DNA from: Paracoccaceae bacterium
GTDB taxonomy: Bacteria; Pseudomonadota; Alphaproteobacteria; Rhodobacterales; Rhodobacteraceae
NCBI GenBank assembly: GCA_902534325.1
Contig: CACAPQ010000001.1
Location: 62,001 to 126,000 of the forward strand
DNA: 64,000 nucleotides
Reading direction: 5' to 3'
The notes under the pieces were generated by a model. That model was not told the DNA's origin. It searched no databases and saw nothing but the letters and a program-made list of their open reading frames with translations. Within the stretch, counting starts at the first letter, position 1; every line of letters begins with the position of its first letter. The position numbers and the translations under genes are program-made. Below are positions 45,011 through 54,191 of this stretch, in pieces.

Positions 45011-46063
45011 ATGTTACCCAAAAGATCAGTAGTTTCCTATCTTAAGTGGCCACTAGTAGTCACATTTGTTGGTTTAGTTTTGTCAGCTTGGTTGGGCTGG
45101 GAGACGGAAAAAACACTAAGTGCAGTTTTTTCATTTTTGCTAGTCGGAACAGTGTTGGCCGCACTCGAGATTGCTCTATCTTTTGATAATGCAATAGTGA
45201 ATGCCAACAAGTTGGTTGAGATGACTCCTGTTTGGAGGCAGAGGTTCTTAACTTGGGGAATACTCATAGCCGTCTTTGGGATGCGTATAGTTTTTCCTGT
45301 TGCGATTGTCGCGACTTTCGCCTGGATAAATCCTTTTGCAGCAATTCATTTGGCGCTTTCAGATCCAGACGAGTACTCTCACATTATTCACCAATCACAT
45401 AGTTCTATCGCAGCTTTTGGGGGAACCTTTTTAATAATGGTTTCGCTTAAGTTTTTTATAGATGAGGATAAATCAATTGATTGGATTGTTGGTTTAGAAA
45501 AAAACTTAAGAAAGTGGGGGTCAATACGCGGCTTCGAAATTGCTGTTGTCCTATTTATTATTTCATTCATGTCGCAGGTGGTTACTGAAAGCCAGCAGGC
45601 ATCATTTCTTCTTTCTGCTATTTCTGGTTTGTTGGTCTTTACTCTTGTAGATGGACTAGGAAGTTTTCTTGATGACTATTCAAATAGTGCAACAAATTTG
45701 GGTGCTCGAGGTGGTCTAGGAGCATTTTTATACTTAGAAGTACTTGACGCTAGTTTCTCATTTGATGGTGTAATTGGGGCTTTTGCATTAACAACAAATA
45801 TTATTTTAATAGCCATAGGTCTTGGAATTGGCGCGATGTACGTTCGCGCGATGACTATTATGTTGGTTGAAAAAGGAACACTACAGCAGTTTCGATATCT
45901 TGAGCATGGTGCTTTTTATTCAATTTTCGCTCTTTCCATAATTATGTTTGCCCAATCTATCATTGAAGTTCCTGAAACTATCACTGGAGCTATTGGAGCA
46001 ATAATAATCGGATTATCTCTGTATTCATCCGTTCGCTATAACAATAAAGAGCAGTCGCTCTAA
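45011..46063 (+). CDS. DUF475 integral membrane protein (TerC-like), in the sulfonate operon
   Basis: This 350-residue protein has about nine hydrophobic segments. It carries two acidic membrane motifs of the DUF475/TerC type: LEIALSFDNAIVNANKLV and the partner LEVLDASFSFDGVIGAFAL. TerC relatives export metal ions such as Mn(II); DUF475 itself is uncharacterised. The ATG at 45011 lies four bases after the permease stop, and hpsN follows after 15 bases, so it is embedded in the sulfonate operon. Because no TauE/SafE-type sulfite exporter is present, export of sulfite or another product is an attractive but untested idea. A metal-homeostasis role is the alternative. Confidence 0.8.
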   Translation: MLPKRSVVSYLKWPLVVTFVGLVLSAWLGWETEKTLSAVFSFLLVGTVLAALEIALSFDNAIVNANKLVEMTPVWRQRFLTWGILIAVFGMRIVFPVAIVATFAWINPFAAIHLALSDPDEYSHIIHQSHSSIAAFGGTFLIMVSLKFFIDEDKSIDWIVGLEKNLRKWGSIRGFEIAVVLFIISFMSQVVTESQQASFLLSAISGLLVFTLVDGLGSFLDDYSNSATNLGARGGLGAFLYLEVLDASFSFDGVIGAFALTTNIILIAIGLGIGAMYVRAMTIMLVEKGTLQQFRYLEHGAFYSIFALSIIMFAQSIIEVPETITGAIGAIIIGLSLYSSVRYNNKEQSL

Positions 46064-46078
46064 ACAGGAGACACAAAT

Positions 46079-47386
46079 ATGTCACGAAGATACCTGAAGA
46101 AGGCACAACTTACACCAAAATCTAATGCCTCAGAGGTTCATGAAACGGTAAAAAATATTCTTACAGATATAGAAGCTGGAGGTGATGAAAAGGCTGAAGA
46201 GTATGCCTCAAAATTTGACCAGTACCAAGGGAATATAATTTTAACAGACGAAGAAATAGAGGCGGCAAGTGACTTAGTTCCAGCTAAGCTAAAAAAAGAT
46301 ATAGAGTTTGCGCACGATAATGTGAGACGATTTGCGGAAAAGCAGAAAGAAACATTAAAGAACACTGAAATTGAAATTCATCCTGGGTTTGTAACTGGTC
46401 AAAAGGTTATTCCAGTTGATGCAGCTGGGTGTTATGTTCCTGGTGGTCGCTATAGTCATATTGCTAGTGCCATTATGACAGTGACAACTGCAAAAGTTGC
46501 AGGGTGTAAGTTCATAACTGCTTGTTCACCACCTAAGCCAAATGTTGGTGTTGCTCCGGCGATTATTTATGCTGCTCATATCTGTGGCGCAGACAAAATA
46601 ATGGCCATGGGGGGCGTTCAGGGAGTTGCTTCAATGACATACGGTTTATTTGGGTTGCCACAGGCAAATATTTTAGTTGGACCTGGTAATCAGTTTGTAG
46701 CTGAGGCAAAACGTATTCTGTTTGGCCGAGTTGGAATAGATATGATAGCAGGTCCGACTGATAGTTTGATTTTGGCAGATGAAACTGCTGATCCATTTAT
46801 TGTAGCTACAGATTTAGTATCGCAAGCAGAACATGGCTATAACTCACCTGTATGGTTGGTTACGGATAACGAAACTTTAGCGAATAATGTTATGAATTTG
46901 GTTCCAAAGTTGATTGATGACTTGCCTGAGACTAACCGAGAAAATGCAACTGCGGCCTGGCGAGATTATGCGGAGGTAATTGTTTGCGAGAACAGGGAAG
47001 AAATGGCTGCTTGTTCTGATGAATATGCGCCTGAACACCTTACAGTTCAGGCTGATGATCTTGATTGGTGGCTTGAACGTCTGACCTGTTACGGCTCATT
47101 ATTTTTGGGTGAGGAAACAACTGTTTCTTATGGTGACAAAGCCGCGGGAACCAACCATGTTTTGCCCACTTCAAGAGCCGCTAATTATACTGGTGGTTTG
47201 AGCGTCCACAAATATATGAAGATAGTGACATATCAAAGAGCAACAAGAGAGGGGTCAAAATCAATTGCTGAAGCCACGGCTCGGATCTCTCGATTGGAGG
47301 GAATGGAAGGTCATGCAAGGGCTGCAGACGTTCGCTTGGCTAAATTTTTTCCTAATGAGGAGTTTGATTTAACAGCTAATGGATAA
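46079..47386 (+). CDS. hpsN: sulfopropanediol (DHPS) 3-dehydrogenase HpsN
   Basis: HpsN oxidises (R)-2,3-dihydroxypropane-1-sulfonate at C3 in two NAD-linked steps to (R)-3-sulfolactate. The 435-residue protein belongs to the histidinol-dehydrogenase family. It keeps the zinc ligands in SQAEHG (Gln, His), GDKAAGTNH (Asp) and EGMEGH (His). It carries the HpsN-type AAGCYVPGGRYSHIASAIM stretch in place of the HisD form. The context (TRAP importer before; SDR, zinc ADH and SuyAB after) fits DHPS breakdown and not histidine synthesis. The start has CAGGAG upstream. The SDR gene overlaps its end by eight bases. Confidence 0.88.
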   Translation: MSRRYLKKAQLTPKSNASEVHETVKNILTDIEAGGDEKAEEYASKFDQYQGNIILTDEEIEAASDLVPAKLKKDIEFAHDNVRRFAEKQKETLKNTEIEIHPGFVTGQKVIPVDAAGCYVPGGRYSHIASAIMTVTTAKVAGCKFITACSPPKPNVGVAPAIIYAAHICGADKIMAMGGVQGVASMTYGLFGLPQANILVGPGNQFVAEAKRILFGRVGIDMIAGPTDSLILADETADPFIVATDLVSQAEHGYNSPVWLVTDNETLANNVMNLVPKLIDDLPETNRENATAAWRDYAEVIVCENREEMAACSDEYAPEHLTVQADDLDWWLERLTCYGSLFLGEETTVSYGDKAAGTNHVLPTSRAANYTGGLSVHKYMKIVTYQRATREGSKSIAEATARISRLEGMEGHARAADVRLAKFFPNEEFDLTANG

Positions 47387-48140
47387 ATCCACGTCTTTAT
47401 TTAATTTAACTGGAAAGGTGGCTGTTGTTACAGGCGCAAGTTCTGGGCTTGGTCGTCGTTCAGCCGAGGTACTTGCTGTCGCTGGAGCTAAAGTTGTTGG
47501 TGTGGCTAGGCGAACAGAGGTATTGGAAAGTTTAGCTTTGGAATTGGGACAAAATTTTTCTTATATTTCTGCTGATATTTCTGATCGCGGGCGATTGGCG
47601 GACTTGTGTTTAGAATTAAACAGCAAGTTTGGTCCGCCAGATATTCTAGTTCATGCGGCTGGAGTTAATACTCGGCAAACAGCTGATGAAGTAACCGATC
47701 TTGGATGGGATCAAACGATTTCATTAAATCTCTCGACGCCATTTTTTTTATCCCAGCTCCTTGTTCCTGAAATGAAAAAGAAAGGCTGGGGAAGAATTGT
47801 AAATTTTGCATCAGTACAAACCACTAGGGCATTTCCTGGTGGTATAGCATATGGTGCTTCAAAAGGTGCTATTGGACAGCTGACAAGAGCAATGGCTGAA
47901 GCCTGGTCGTCCCACGGCATTTGTGTGAATGCCATTGGTCCGGGCTTTTTTCCTACAGAATTAACTCAAATAGTTTTTGAAGATGCAGAGCGGTCCAAAA
48001 GAAATGCTGGTCAGACCTGTATTGGTAGAAATGGGGAGATGGAAGATTTAGATGGACCTTTGCTTTTTCTTTGTTCCGAGGCTTCCAGGTATGTTACGGG
48101 TCAAGTTCTAATGGTCGATGGAGGGTTCACAGCAAAATGA
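47379..48140 (+). CDS. short-chain dehydrogenase, HpsO/HpsP-type DHPS 2-dehydrogenase candidate
   Basis: This classical SDR of 253 residues has the cofactor loop TGASSGLGRRSAEV, a VGVARR segment after the second strand suggesting a basic NADP-type pocket, the catalytic Ser in NFASVQTT and YGASKGA. In known DHPS pathways two alcohol dehydrogenases invert the C2 configuration of S-DHPS through the ketone. This gene and the following zinc ADH fit that pair. Which corresponds to HpsO and which to HpsP I cannot assign safely. It overlaps hpsN by eight bases and the next gene by four. Confidence 0.82.
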   Translation: MDKSTSLFNLTGKVAVVTGASSGLGRRSAEVLAVAGAKVVGVARRTEVLESLALELGQNFSYISADISDRGRLADLCLELNSKFGPPDILVHAAGVNTRQTADEVTDLGWDQTISLNLSTPFFLSQLLVPEMKKKGWGRIVNFASVQTTRAFPGGIAYGASKGAIGQLTRAMAEAWSSHGICVNAIGPGFFPTELTQIVFEDAERSKRNAGQTCIGRNGEMEDLDGPLLFLCSEASRYVTGQVLMVDGGFTAK

Positions 48141-49117
48141 GGGCGCTTGTTTATGTCGGAGAGGAACAATTAGATTTTCGCGAAGTCATGGATCCTATTG
48201 TAAATTCTGATGAGCAGTTAATAAAAGTTGATAGCGCCGGTATATGCGGCTCTGATATGCATGCTTTCCTTGGCCATGATGAACGTCGACCGGCTCCTTT
48301 GATATTAGGTCATGAAGCATCCGGTATAATTTTGGGTGGCGATCGTGATGGTGAAAGAGTTACGATTAATCCGCTTGTAACCTGTAAGAATTGCCAAGCA
48401 TGCAAGGCTGGACGTGAAAATATATGTCCAAACCGCCAAATCATTTCAATGGCTCCACGTGAAGGCACTTTTGCTGAAATGGTATCAGTTCCCGAAACAA
48501 ATTTAGTAAAGGTTCCTTCTCACGTTTCCTTAGATAAAGCGGCTTTAACAGAACCGTTAGCTGTCAGTTGGCACGCTGCTAGATTGGCTCTAGAGGCTCT
48601 ACATCCGAGTATGGATAGAAACGTATTGATTGTAGGAGGAGGTGCGATTGGCTTGGCATCCGCTTTAGCATTCAAAGCGATGGAAATTGAAAACATTATA
48701 ATAGTGGAACCAAATTCTATTCGTAGAAAATATCTTAATGATCAATGTAACGTAATTGCATTTGAAAAAGTTGATCAATTTTTTTCGATTGTAGTAGATG
48801 CAGTGGGCTTTAGACAAACTCGTGAACTTGCATCTGCTAAAGTATCTCCTGGCGGAGTCATTACACATATAGGATTAGGTGAAGATACTGGTGGAATTGA
48901 TGTAAGGCGAATAACCCTGCAAGAAATTAACTTCATTGGAACTTACACGTATACAGCAGGAGATTTTAAAAATACTGCTCAAGCGATTTTTGATGGTCGT
49001 TTAGGTCCTTTAGATTGGATTGAAAGAAGACCACTATCAGAAGGAAATAGAGCTTTTAGAGAGATTAGAGAGGGTAAAATTGCCTCTCCAAAAATTTTAC
49101 TAAGCCCAAATGATTAA
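48137..49117 (+). CDS. zinc-dependent alcohol dehydrogenase, HpsO/HpsP-type candidate
   Basis: This medium-chain dehydrogenase of 326 residues has the catalytic zinc region GICGSDMHAFLG and LGHEASG, the structural zinc cysteines in TCKNCQACKAGRENICPN, and the nucleotide fold VLIVGGGAIGLASALA. The ATG at 48137 overlaps the SDR stop (ATGA). With the SDR it would interconvert the two DHPS enantiomers so that HpsN receives R-DHPS. SuyA follows after 17 bases. Function is inferred from context; sorbitol- or threonine-dehydrogenase-like enzymes share this fold. Confidence 0.82.
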   Translation: MRALVYVGEEQLDFREVMDPIVNSDEQLIKVDSAGICGSDMHAFLGHDERRPAPLILGHEASGIILGGDRDGERVTINPLVTCKNCQACKAGRENICPNRQIISMAPREGTFAEMVSVPETNLVKVPSHVSLDKAALTEPLAVSWHAARLALEALHPSMDRNVLIVGGGAIGLASALAFKAMEIENIIIVEPNSIRRKYLNDQCNVIAFEKVDQFFSIVVDAVGFRQTRELASAKVSPGGVITHIGLGEDTGGIDVRRITLQEINFIGTYTYTAGDFKNTAQAIFDGRLGPLDWIERRPLSEGNRAFREIREGKIASPKILLSPND

Positions 49118-49134
49118 TAAAATAGGAGAAAAAT

Positions 49135-49425
49135 ATGTCGAATATACCGCATCTTTTAGTACACGATCATGAAGATAATGTCGGTGTTGTTGTGGTTGAG
49201 GGCTTAACGGCCGGAACTGAAATGTTTTGCTGCGTTACGCACGATAATTCAACTTTTACGCTTACTGCGGGTGCAGATGTGCCGATTGGGCACAAGATAG
49301 CCCTTAAAGATTTAAAGGACGGTGATACTGCAGTTAAATATGGGGAAGATATTGGTAAAATAATAGCTGATATCCCTAAAGGCGGACATGTTCATACACA
49401 CAATTGCAAAACCAAACGCTGGTAA
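49135..49425 (+). CDS. suyA: (2R)-sulfolactate sulfo-lyase alpha subunit SuyA
   Basis: This small 96-residue SAF-domain subunit is equivalent to the N-terminal part of altronate dehydratase (UxaA-like). It contains [33 protein letters not shown] and the terminal GGHVHTHN motif typical of the split small subunits. With SuyB it removes sulfite from (R)-3-sulfolactate to leave pyruvate. An AGGAG site precedes the ATG. The separate SuyB gene starts ten bases later, so the enzyme is split as in known SuyAB. Altronate or other hydroxyacid dehydratase is the alternative reading. Confidence 0.85.
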   Translation: MSNIPHLLVHDHEDNVGVVVVEGLTAGTEMFCCVTHDNSTFTLTAGADVPIGHKIALKDLKDGDTAVKYGEDIGKIIADIPKGGHVHTHNCKTKRW

Positions 49426-49435
49426 GGAAAGAAAA

Positions 49436-50617
49436 ATGGCATCAAAATATTCAAATATAACAGTTAAGGGTTTTCGTAGAGAAAACGGGCGTGTTGGCGT
49501 TAGGAACCATGTTTTAATACTCCCAGTCGATGACATTTCGAATGCGGCATGTGAAGCTGTAGCCAATAATGTAAAAGGTACTATGGCAATTCCTCATGCA
49601 TACGGTCGGCTGCAATTTGGGGAAGATTTGGAAGTACATTTTCGCACAATGATTGGTACTGGCAGCAATGCGAATGTTCATTCAGTTGTTGTAATTGGAA
49701 TTGAACCTGATTGGACAAAACGAATTGCTGATGGAATTCGTGAGACTGGTAAAGAAGTTGCGGAATTCTCAATTGAGCAAAAAGGTGATTTTGAGACTAT
49801 AAGGGCGGCTAGCTGGGCTGCAAAAGACTTCGTTCATAAAGCGACTGAGGTACAACGAGAGGAATGTTCTATTTCAGAACTTTGGGTTTCAACGAAATGT
49901 GGTGAGAGTGACACGACAACTGGTCTGGGTTCATGTCCCACAGTTGGCAACATGTATGACAAACTTTTACCAGAAGGAATTACAGGGTTTTTTGGGGAAA
50001 CATCAGAAATAACTGGTGCCGAGCATATTTGTCAAAAGCGCGCTATCAATGAGGAAGTCGGTGAGCGTTGGTATAAGATGTGGAAGGCTTACCAAGATGA
50101 TGTTATTTTTGCCCATCAAACTGATGATCTTTCTGACAGTCAGCCGACCAAGGGTAACATACTTGGTGGGTTAACTACGATTGAAGAAAAAGCTTTGGGT
50201 AATTTAGAAAAAATTGGCAGAACATCTCAATACATAGATATTTTAGATCCTGCAGAACAACCCAACTCAGGAAAAGGTTTGTATTTTATGGATAGCTCAT
50301 CAGCAGCTGCAGAATGTGTGACCCTAATGGCAGCAGGCGGAGCTGTCATACATACATTTCCAACAGGGCAGGGCAACGTAGTAGGGAACCCCATTGTACC
50401 TGTGATCAAAATAACAGCTAATCCAAGAACTGTCAGAACCATGGGCGAACATATTGATGTTGATGTATCTGGAATTCTTCGGCGAGATCAAACAATCGAC
50501 GAAGCAGGAGATGCTCTCATAGATATGATCCGAAGAACAGCAAATGGCAGAAACACTGCGGCAGAAGCACTTGGTCACCGTGAATTTTCTATGACAAAGC
50601 TATATAGAAGTGCTTAG
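49436..50617 (+). CDS. suyB: (2R)-sulfolactate sulfo-lyase beta subunit SuyB
   Basis: This 393-residue protein corresponds to the large UxaA/GarD-type domain. It begins [24 protein letters not shown] and contains [31 protein letters not shown] with conserved cysteines, [14 protein letters not shown] and [20 protein letters not shown]. As SuyAB it cleaves the C-S bond of sulfolactate, releasing sulfite. The ATG at 49436 follows AAGGA; an open frame from 49388 overlaps suyA and is not needed. A stem-loop follows the gene. Confidence 0.87.
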   Translation: MASKYSNITVKGFRRENGRVGVRNHVLILPVDDISNAACEAVANNVKGTMAIPHAYGRLQFGEDLEVHFRTMIGTGSNANVHSVVVIGIEPDWTKRIADGIRETGKEVAEFSIEQKGDFETIRAASWAAKDFVHKATEVQREECSISELWVSTKCGESDTTTGLGSCPTVGNMYDKLLPEGITGFFGETSEITGAEHICQKRAINEEVGERWYKMWKAYQDDVIFAHQTDDLSDSQPTKGNILGGLTTIEEKALGNLEKIGRTSQYIDILDPAEQPNSGKGLYFMDSSSAAAECVTLMAAGGAVIHTFPTGQGNVVGNPIVPVIKITANPRTVRTMGEHIDVDVSGILRRDQTIDEAGDALIDMIRRTANGRNTAAEALGHREFSMTKLYRSA

Positions 50618-50631
50618 ATGAGTTAAATTTG

Positions 50632-50650
50632 GTGGCTGCTTTGCAGCCAC
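50632..50650 (+). promoter_or_regulatory. stem-loop between suyB and the comC-like gene
   Basis: A perfect eight-base stem, GTGGCTGC (50632-50639) and GCAGCCAC (50643-50650), closes a TTT loop. It lies 14 bases after the suyB stop, is not followed by a T-run and precedes AATTAATAAG, a string also found after the dctP hairpin. An RNA-stability or processing element is likely. Confidence 0.6.
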
Positions 50651-50670
50651 TAATTAATAAGAGGTTTCAA

Positions 50671-51657
50671 ATGTCTTTAGAGACCAGAGTATCTATTGCT
50701 GAAGCTGAACAATTAGTAAAAGAAGCTTTTCTTAGAAACGGTGTAACAGAAGCCGTTGCCATGTCAGTTTCAACCGCGCTGGTTGCCGCTGAGGCTGAAG
50801 GGCAAATTGGCCATGGGTTTTCGCGAGTGAAAGATTATATTGCTCAAGTTAAATCAAAAAAAATCAATTCAAATGCTAAAATTAAAATAGAACATCTTAA
50901 GCCAACATCTATATCGGTAGATGCGGATTATGGCTTTGCCTACCCTGCTCTTGATCAGGCTATTTCTGAGGGTGCTTTAGTCGCAAAAGAATATGGGAGT
51001 GCCGTAGTATCTGTTTTCAGTTCGCATCACTGTGGGGCTCTTTCTGTACAAGTTGAAAAAATAGCAAACCATGGTCTAATTGGTTTGATGATGGCAAATA
51101 CGCCCAAAGCAATTGCCCCTTGGGGCGGTAAAGATCCATTTTTTGGTACCAATCCAATAGCTTTTGCAGTTCCACGAATAGAAAAAGATCCGTTAGTTAT
51201 AGACTTATCTTTATCAAAGGTTGCACGTGGGAAAATAATGCATGCGAAAAAGGTAAATACCACAATACCAGAGGGGTGGGCGTTGGATAGTTCAGGAAAA
51301 CCAACGACTGATCCTGATCAAGCTTTAAAAGGGTCAATGTTGCCTATTGGTGAAGCTAAAGGAAGTGCATTAGCCCTTATGGTTGAAATTTTAGCTGCTA
51401 CATTTTCTGGTGGCAGGCCGAGTAACGAAGCTAGTTCATTTCTCGACCCTGATGGTGATCCGCCGGGTGTTGGCCAGTTTCTAATGTTCATAGACCCAGG
51501 AAAAGATAACGGCTCCTTTTATAATCGTTTAGAAAAATTGCTGGTCAATATTGAGAAGACAGATGGAGTTCGTTTGCCGGGTAATAGAAGAAAAAATGAT
51601 ATCCAAAAATCAAAGGATCTTGGGCTACTGCTTCCAGCAGATTTTATTGATCATTAG
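50671..51657 (+). CDS. comC: Ldh2/ComC-family (sulfo)lactate dehydrogenase
   Basis: This 329-residue NAD(P)-dependent 2-hydroxyacid dehydrogenase is of the malate/L-lactate (Ldh2) family. It contains GHGFSRVKDYI, SSHHCGALSVQVEKIA, the APWGGKDPFFGTNPIAFAVPR block and GSMLPIGEAKGSALALMVEIL. ComC in sulfolactate-degrading bacteria is a member and oxidises (R)-sulfolactate to sulfopyruvate. The position at the end of the hps/suy genes supports that role. No SlcC-type partner is present. The ATG at 50671 has GAGG upstream. Its stop overlaps the convergent ABC permease gene by four bases. Confidence 0.78.
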   Translation: MSLETRVSIAEAEQLVKEAFLRNGVTEAVAMSVSTALVAAEAEGQIGHGFSRVKDYIAQVKSKKINSNAKIKIEHLKPTSISVDADYGFAYPALDQAISEGALVAKEYGSAVVSVFSSHHCGALSVQVEKIANHGLIGLMMANTPKAIAPWGGKDPFFGTNPIAFAVPRIEKDPLVIDLSLSKVARGKIMHAKKVNTTIPEGWALDSSGKPTTDPDQALKGSMLPIGEAKGSALALMVEILAATFSGGRPSNEASSFLDPDGDPPGVGQFLMFIDPGKDNGSFYNRLEKLLVNIEKTDGVRLPGNRRKNDIQKSKDLGLLLPADFIDH

Positions 51658-54191
51658 TATTCCGAACGAAGTACTGACGATGTACTAGTGCGCATAGCCC
51701 TTATTGAAAAATACAAACTTGCGACAACATTTGCTAATACACCTCCAACAATAACGTAAAATGCGTTGAGCCATATTATCGTATATTTTGTCCCCATTAT
51801 ATAGTTGCAAACGGCCCAGGCTCCTATCATGCCAATAGCTAAAGCTATTATACCGGCGACCCCACCAAGTAGGATTGAACGAAGTGCAAAACTAAACAAT
51901 ATAGATGCTTCACTAGCCCCGATTGCCTTTAGGATGGCGGCCTCGTATTTCCTTGCTTTTTCAGTCGACGCAGCGGTTCCAATTAAAACCAAAAACCCGG
52001 TCAGTATAGTGGTTGTTGCTCCATATAAAACAACGGAAGAAATAGAACTAAGAATACTAGAGACTTGCGCTATTGCCTCTTTAATTCTCACGGCAGTAAT
52101 ATTTGGAAACTTCCCTGCTACTTCCCGTAGCAACTGCGCCTCGGCTTTTGGTTTTGCATAAACGGTTGAAATAAATGAATGTGGTGCACTTTGTAAGGCA
52201 TGAGGATTCATTGACATGATGAAGCCTATTCCAGCAGTTGAAAAATCAACATCTCTAAAGCTTGTTATGGTAGCATTAATATCTCTGCCCATAATATTGA
52301 CGGTCAATTCATCTCCGAGGGATAAGCCCATTTCTTTGCCCTCTTCATCAGCAAAACTTATTTGAGCTGGTCCCTTATAATCTGGTGCCCACCAAACACC
52401 TTCAGTGATTTTACTTCGTTCCAGCGGTGCGGTTGAATAAGTAATACCACGGTCCCCGCTAAGAACCCAATGTTCCCCTGCAAACTCTTTTGCAGGAACA
52501 CCATTGATCCGAGATATTATACCTCTGATCATGGGCGCTTCATCGAAAGAGGTTACGTCTACATTTGCCTCCATAATTTGACGAAATTCTGGCATTTGTG
52601 ATTTTTGGATGTCGATGAAAAAATATGAAGGAGCTACAGCGGGTAGATCTTGTTGGACTGCTGCTCTTATGTTTCCACTGATTTGGCCAATACTGGATAA
52701 AACGGATAAGCCGATGCCTATCGATAGGATAACAATTACTGCCCCCTCTTTTGGTCCTGTAATTGCCGAAAGAGCCCAACGTATTTTTGGACTGTGCCTT
52801 AATTTAATTCTAAGTTTTTGAGTTCCAACTCGGATTGCAAAAGCCACAAATATCAAGAAAAGGAAGGAAGAACTAATTGAAAAAGCAGTCCAAAGCGTGA
52901 GCTTAATTGATCCTGTAAAATAGGCTGCTAAAGCAATCAAAGAAAGTATAATTACTGAAATAGTGGCAAGATAACGAAAACGCGGAAGCTTAAATTTTGT
53001 TTCAGCTTCATTCCTGAATAATGCAGAAGAGTTAATATTTTCGATACTCGACAAAGGCCACAAAGAAAACGCTATTGAGGTAAGCAGACCATAAAAAATG
53101 GCTTCTAAAACAGGTTTAAAATAAATACCAATCTTTATTGGTATAGGAATACTTAAAGTAAGCCATTTACCAAATAAAAAGGGTCCGATGCTTCCTAGAC
53201 ATCCACCAATTAGGATACCTAACAAGGAAAAAATTATTATTTGTATAAAGTAAGTTTGAAAAATAATATTATTTGATGCGCCTATGCTTCTAAGTGTTGC
53301 TATCGTACTTGTCTTCAAAAGAAGATAACTTCTTACAGATGCGGCAATGCCAACGCCTCCGACTATCAACCCCGACAGACCAACTAGTACTAAAAAAGTT
53401 TCTAGTCTTTCGACAAATTGATTTATACCTGGAGCAGCTTTACGTGCATCTTTCCAACGCATTCCCGTTTTCTCAAATTTTTCTGATGCATTTTTTGAAA
53501 GTAGATCTAAGTCGGCCGTATCTTTTAAATCCAGACGGTATTTCGTTGAAAAAAGTGTTCCCGGTGAGAGTAGGCCCGAACCTTCTAGGTCGTCTTTATA
53601 AACAATTGATCTCGGCCCTAGTCCAAATCCGTCGCTACCGCTATCTGGAACAGATTTAATAACTCCTCCAAGATGAAATTTAGTTTGCCCTAATTTGAAG
53701 GTATCTCCAATCTTTAAACCTAATCGGTCTACTAAAATTTGCTCAATAACTGCTCCGGGTACCCCGCTTTGTTTCTGAAGTGCTTCGGTTAGACTTTCAA
53801 AAGAATATAGGTTTACCTCACCCAGTAGTGGATAATTTTTATCAACAGCTTTTACTTGGGTTAATGCCCGTTCAATTGTTTTTCCTTCGACGAAAACCAT
53901 TGAGCGAAAATCTACTATTTCGCTTATTTTTTTTGCTTTGCTTTCTAGCCAACTTAACTCAGCCGGATTTGCAAAACGGTATGTAAACTCCGCTTCGGCA
54001 TCACCACCTAATAATAGAGCCCCTTCTTCTCTGAGCCCTTCCTCAATACCACTTTTTATTGAGCCAATAATTGTAATTGTGGCAACACCAAGGACTAAAC
54101 AAGCTATTAAAATCCGAAATCCAAAAATGCCATTTCGTATTTCTCGCCTAGCTATTGGCCAAGAGATTTGAAGTTCTTGCAAAATTTTCAT
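51654..54191 (-). CDS. FtsX-like ABC transporter permease (YbbP type)
   Basis: This 845-residue protein has an N-terminal helix, a large periplasmic domain, a middle group of about six helices, a second periplasmic domain and three or four C-terminal helices. This is the double-FtsX arrangement of YbbP. Its ATG overlaps the ATPase stop by four bases. With the ATPase and the divergent TesA-like esterase this is the ybbA-ybbP-tesA neighbourhood conserved in many proteobacteria, thought to handle lipids or other envelope substrates. The substrate is unknown. Confidence 0.88.
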   Translation of the reverse strand: MKILQELQISWPIARREIRNGIFGFRILIACLVLGVATITIIGSIKSGIEEGLREEGALLLGGDAEAEFTYRFANPAELSWLESKAKKISEIVDFRSMVFVEGKTIERALTQVKAVDKNYPLLGEVNLYSFESLTEALQKQSGVPGAVIEQILVDRLGLKIGDTFKLGQTKFHLGGVIKSVPDSGSDGFGLGPRSIVYKDDLEGSGLLSPGTLFSTKYRLDLKDTADLDLLSKNASEKFEKTGMRWKDARKAAPGINQFVERLETFLVLVGLSGLIVGGVGIAASVRSYLLLKTSTIATLRSIGASNNIIFQTYFIQIIIFSLLGILIGGCLGSIGPFLFGKWLTLSIPIPIKIGIYFKPVLEAIFYGLLTSIAFSLWPLSSIENINSSALFRNEAETKFKLPRFRYLATISVIILSLIALAAYFTGSIKLTLWTAFSISSSFLFLIFVAFAIRVGTQKLRIKLRHSPKIRWALSAITGPKEGAVIVILSIGIGLSVLSSIGQISGNIRAAVQQDLPAVAPSYFFIDIQKSQMPEFRQIMEANVDVTSFDEAPMIRGIISRINGVPAKEFAGEHWVLSGDRGITYSTAPLERSKITEGVWWAPDYKGPAQISFADEEGKEMGLSLGDELTVNIMGRDINATITSFRDVDFSTAGIGFIMSMNPHALQSAPHSFISTVYAKPKAEAQLLREVAGKFPNITAVRIKEAIAQVSSILSSISSVVLYGATTTILTGFLVLIGTAASTEKARKYEAAILKAIGASEASILFSFALRSILLGGVAGIIALAIGMIGAWAVCNYIMGTKYTIIWLNAFYVIVGGVLANVVASLYFSIRAMRTSTSSVLRSEY

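Noticed and set aside
46079-47386. Annotation of this gene as histidine-biosynthetic hisD
   Set aside because: The family is the same and the zinc ligands match, but the sequence around GCYVPGGRYSHIASAIM and the setting between a TRAP importer and suyAB point to HpsN.
49135-50617. Annotation of the UxaA-like pair as altronate dehydratase
   Set aside because: No hexuronate genes (uxaB, uxaC, kdgK) are nearby, and the flanking DHPS genes fit SuyAB. This remains an inference from context.
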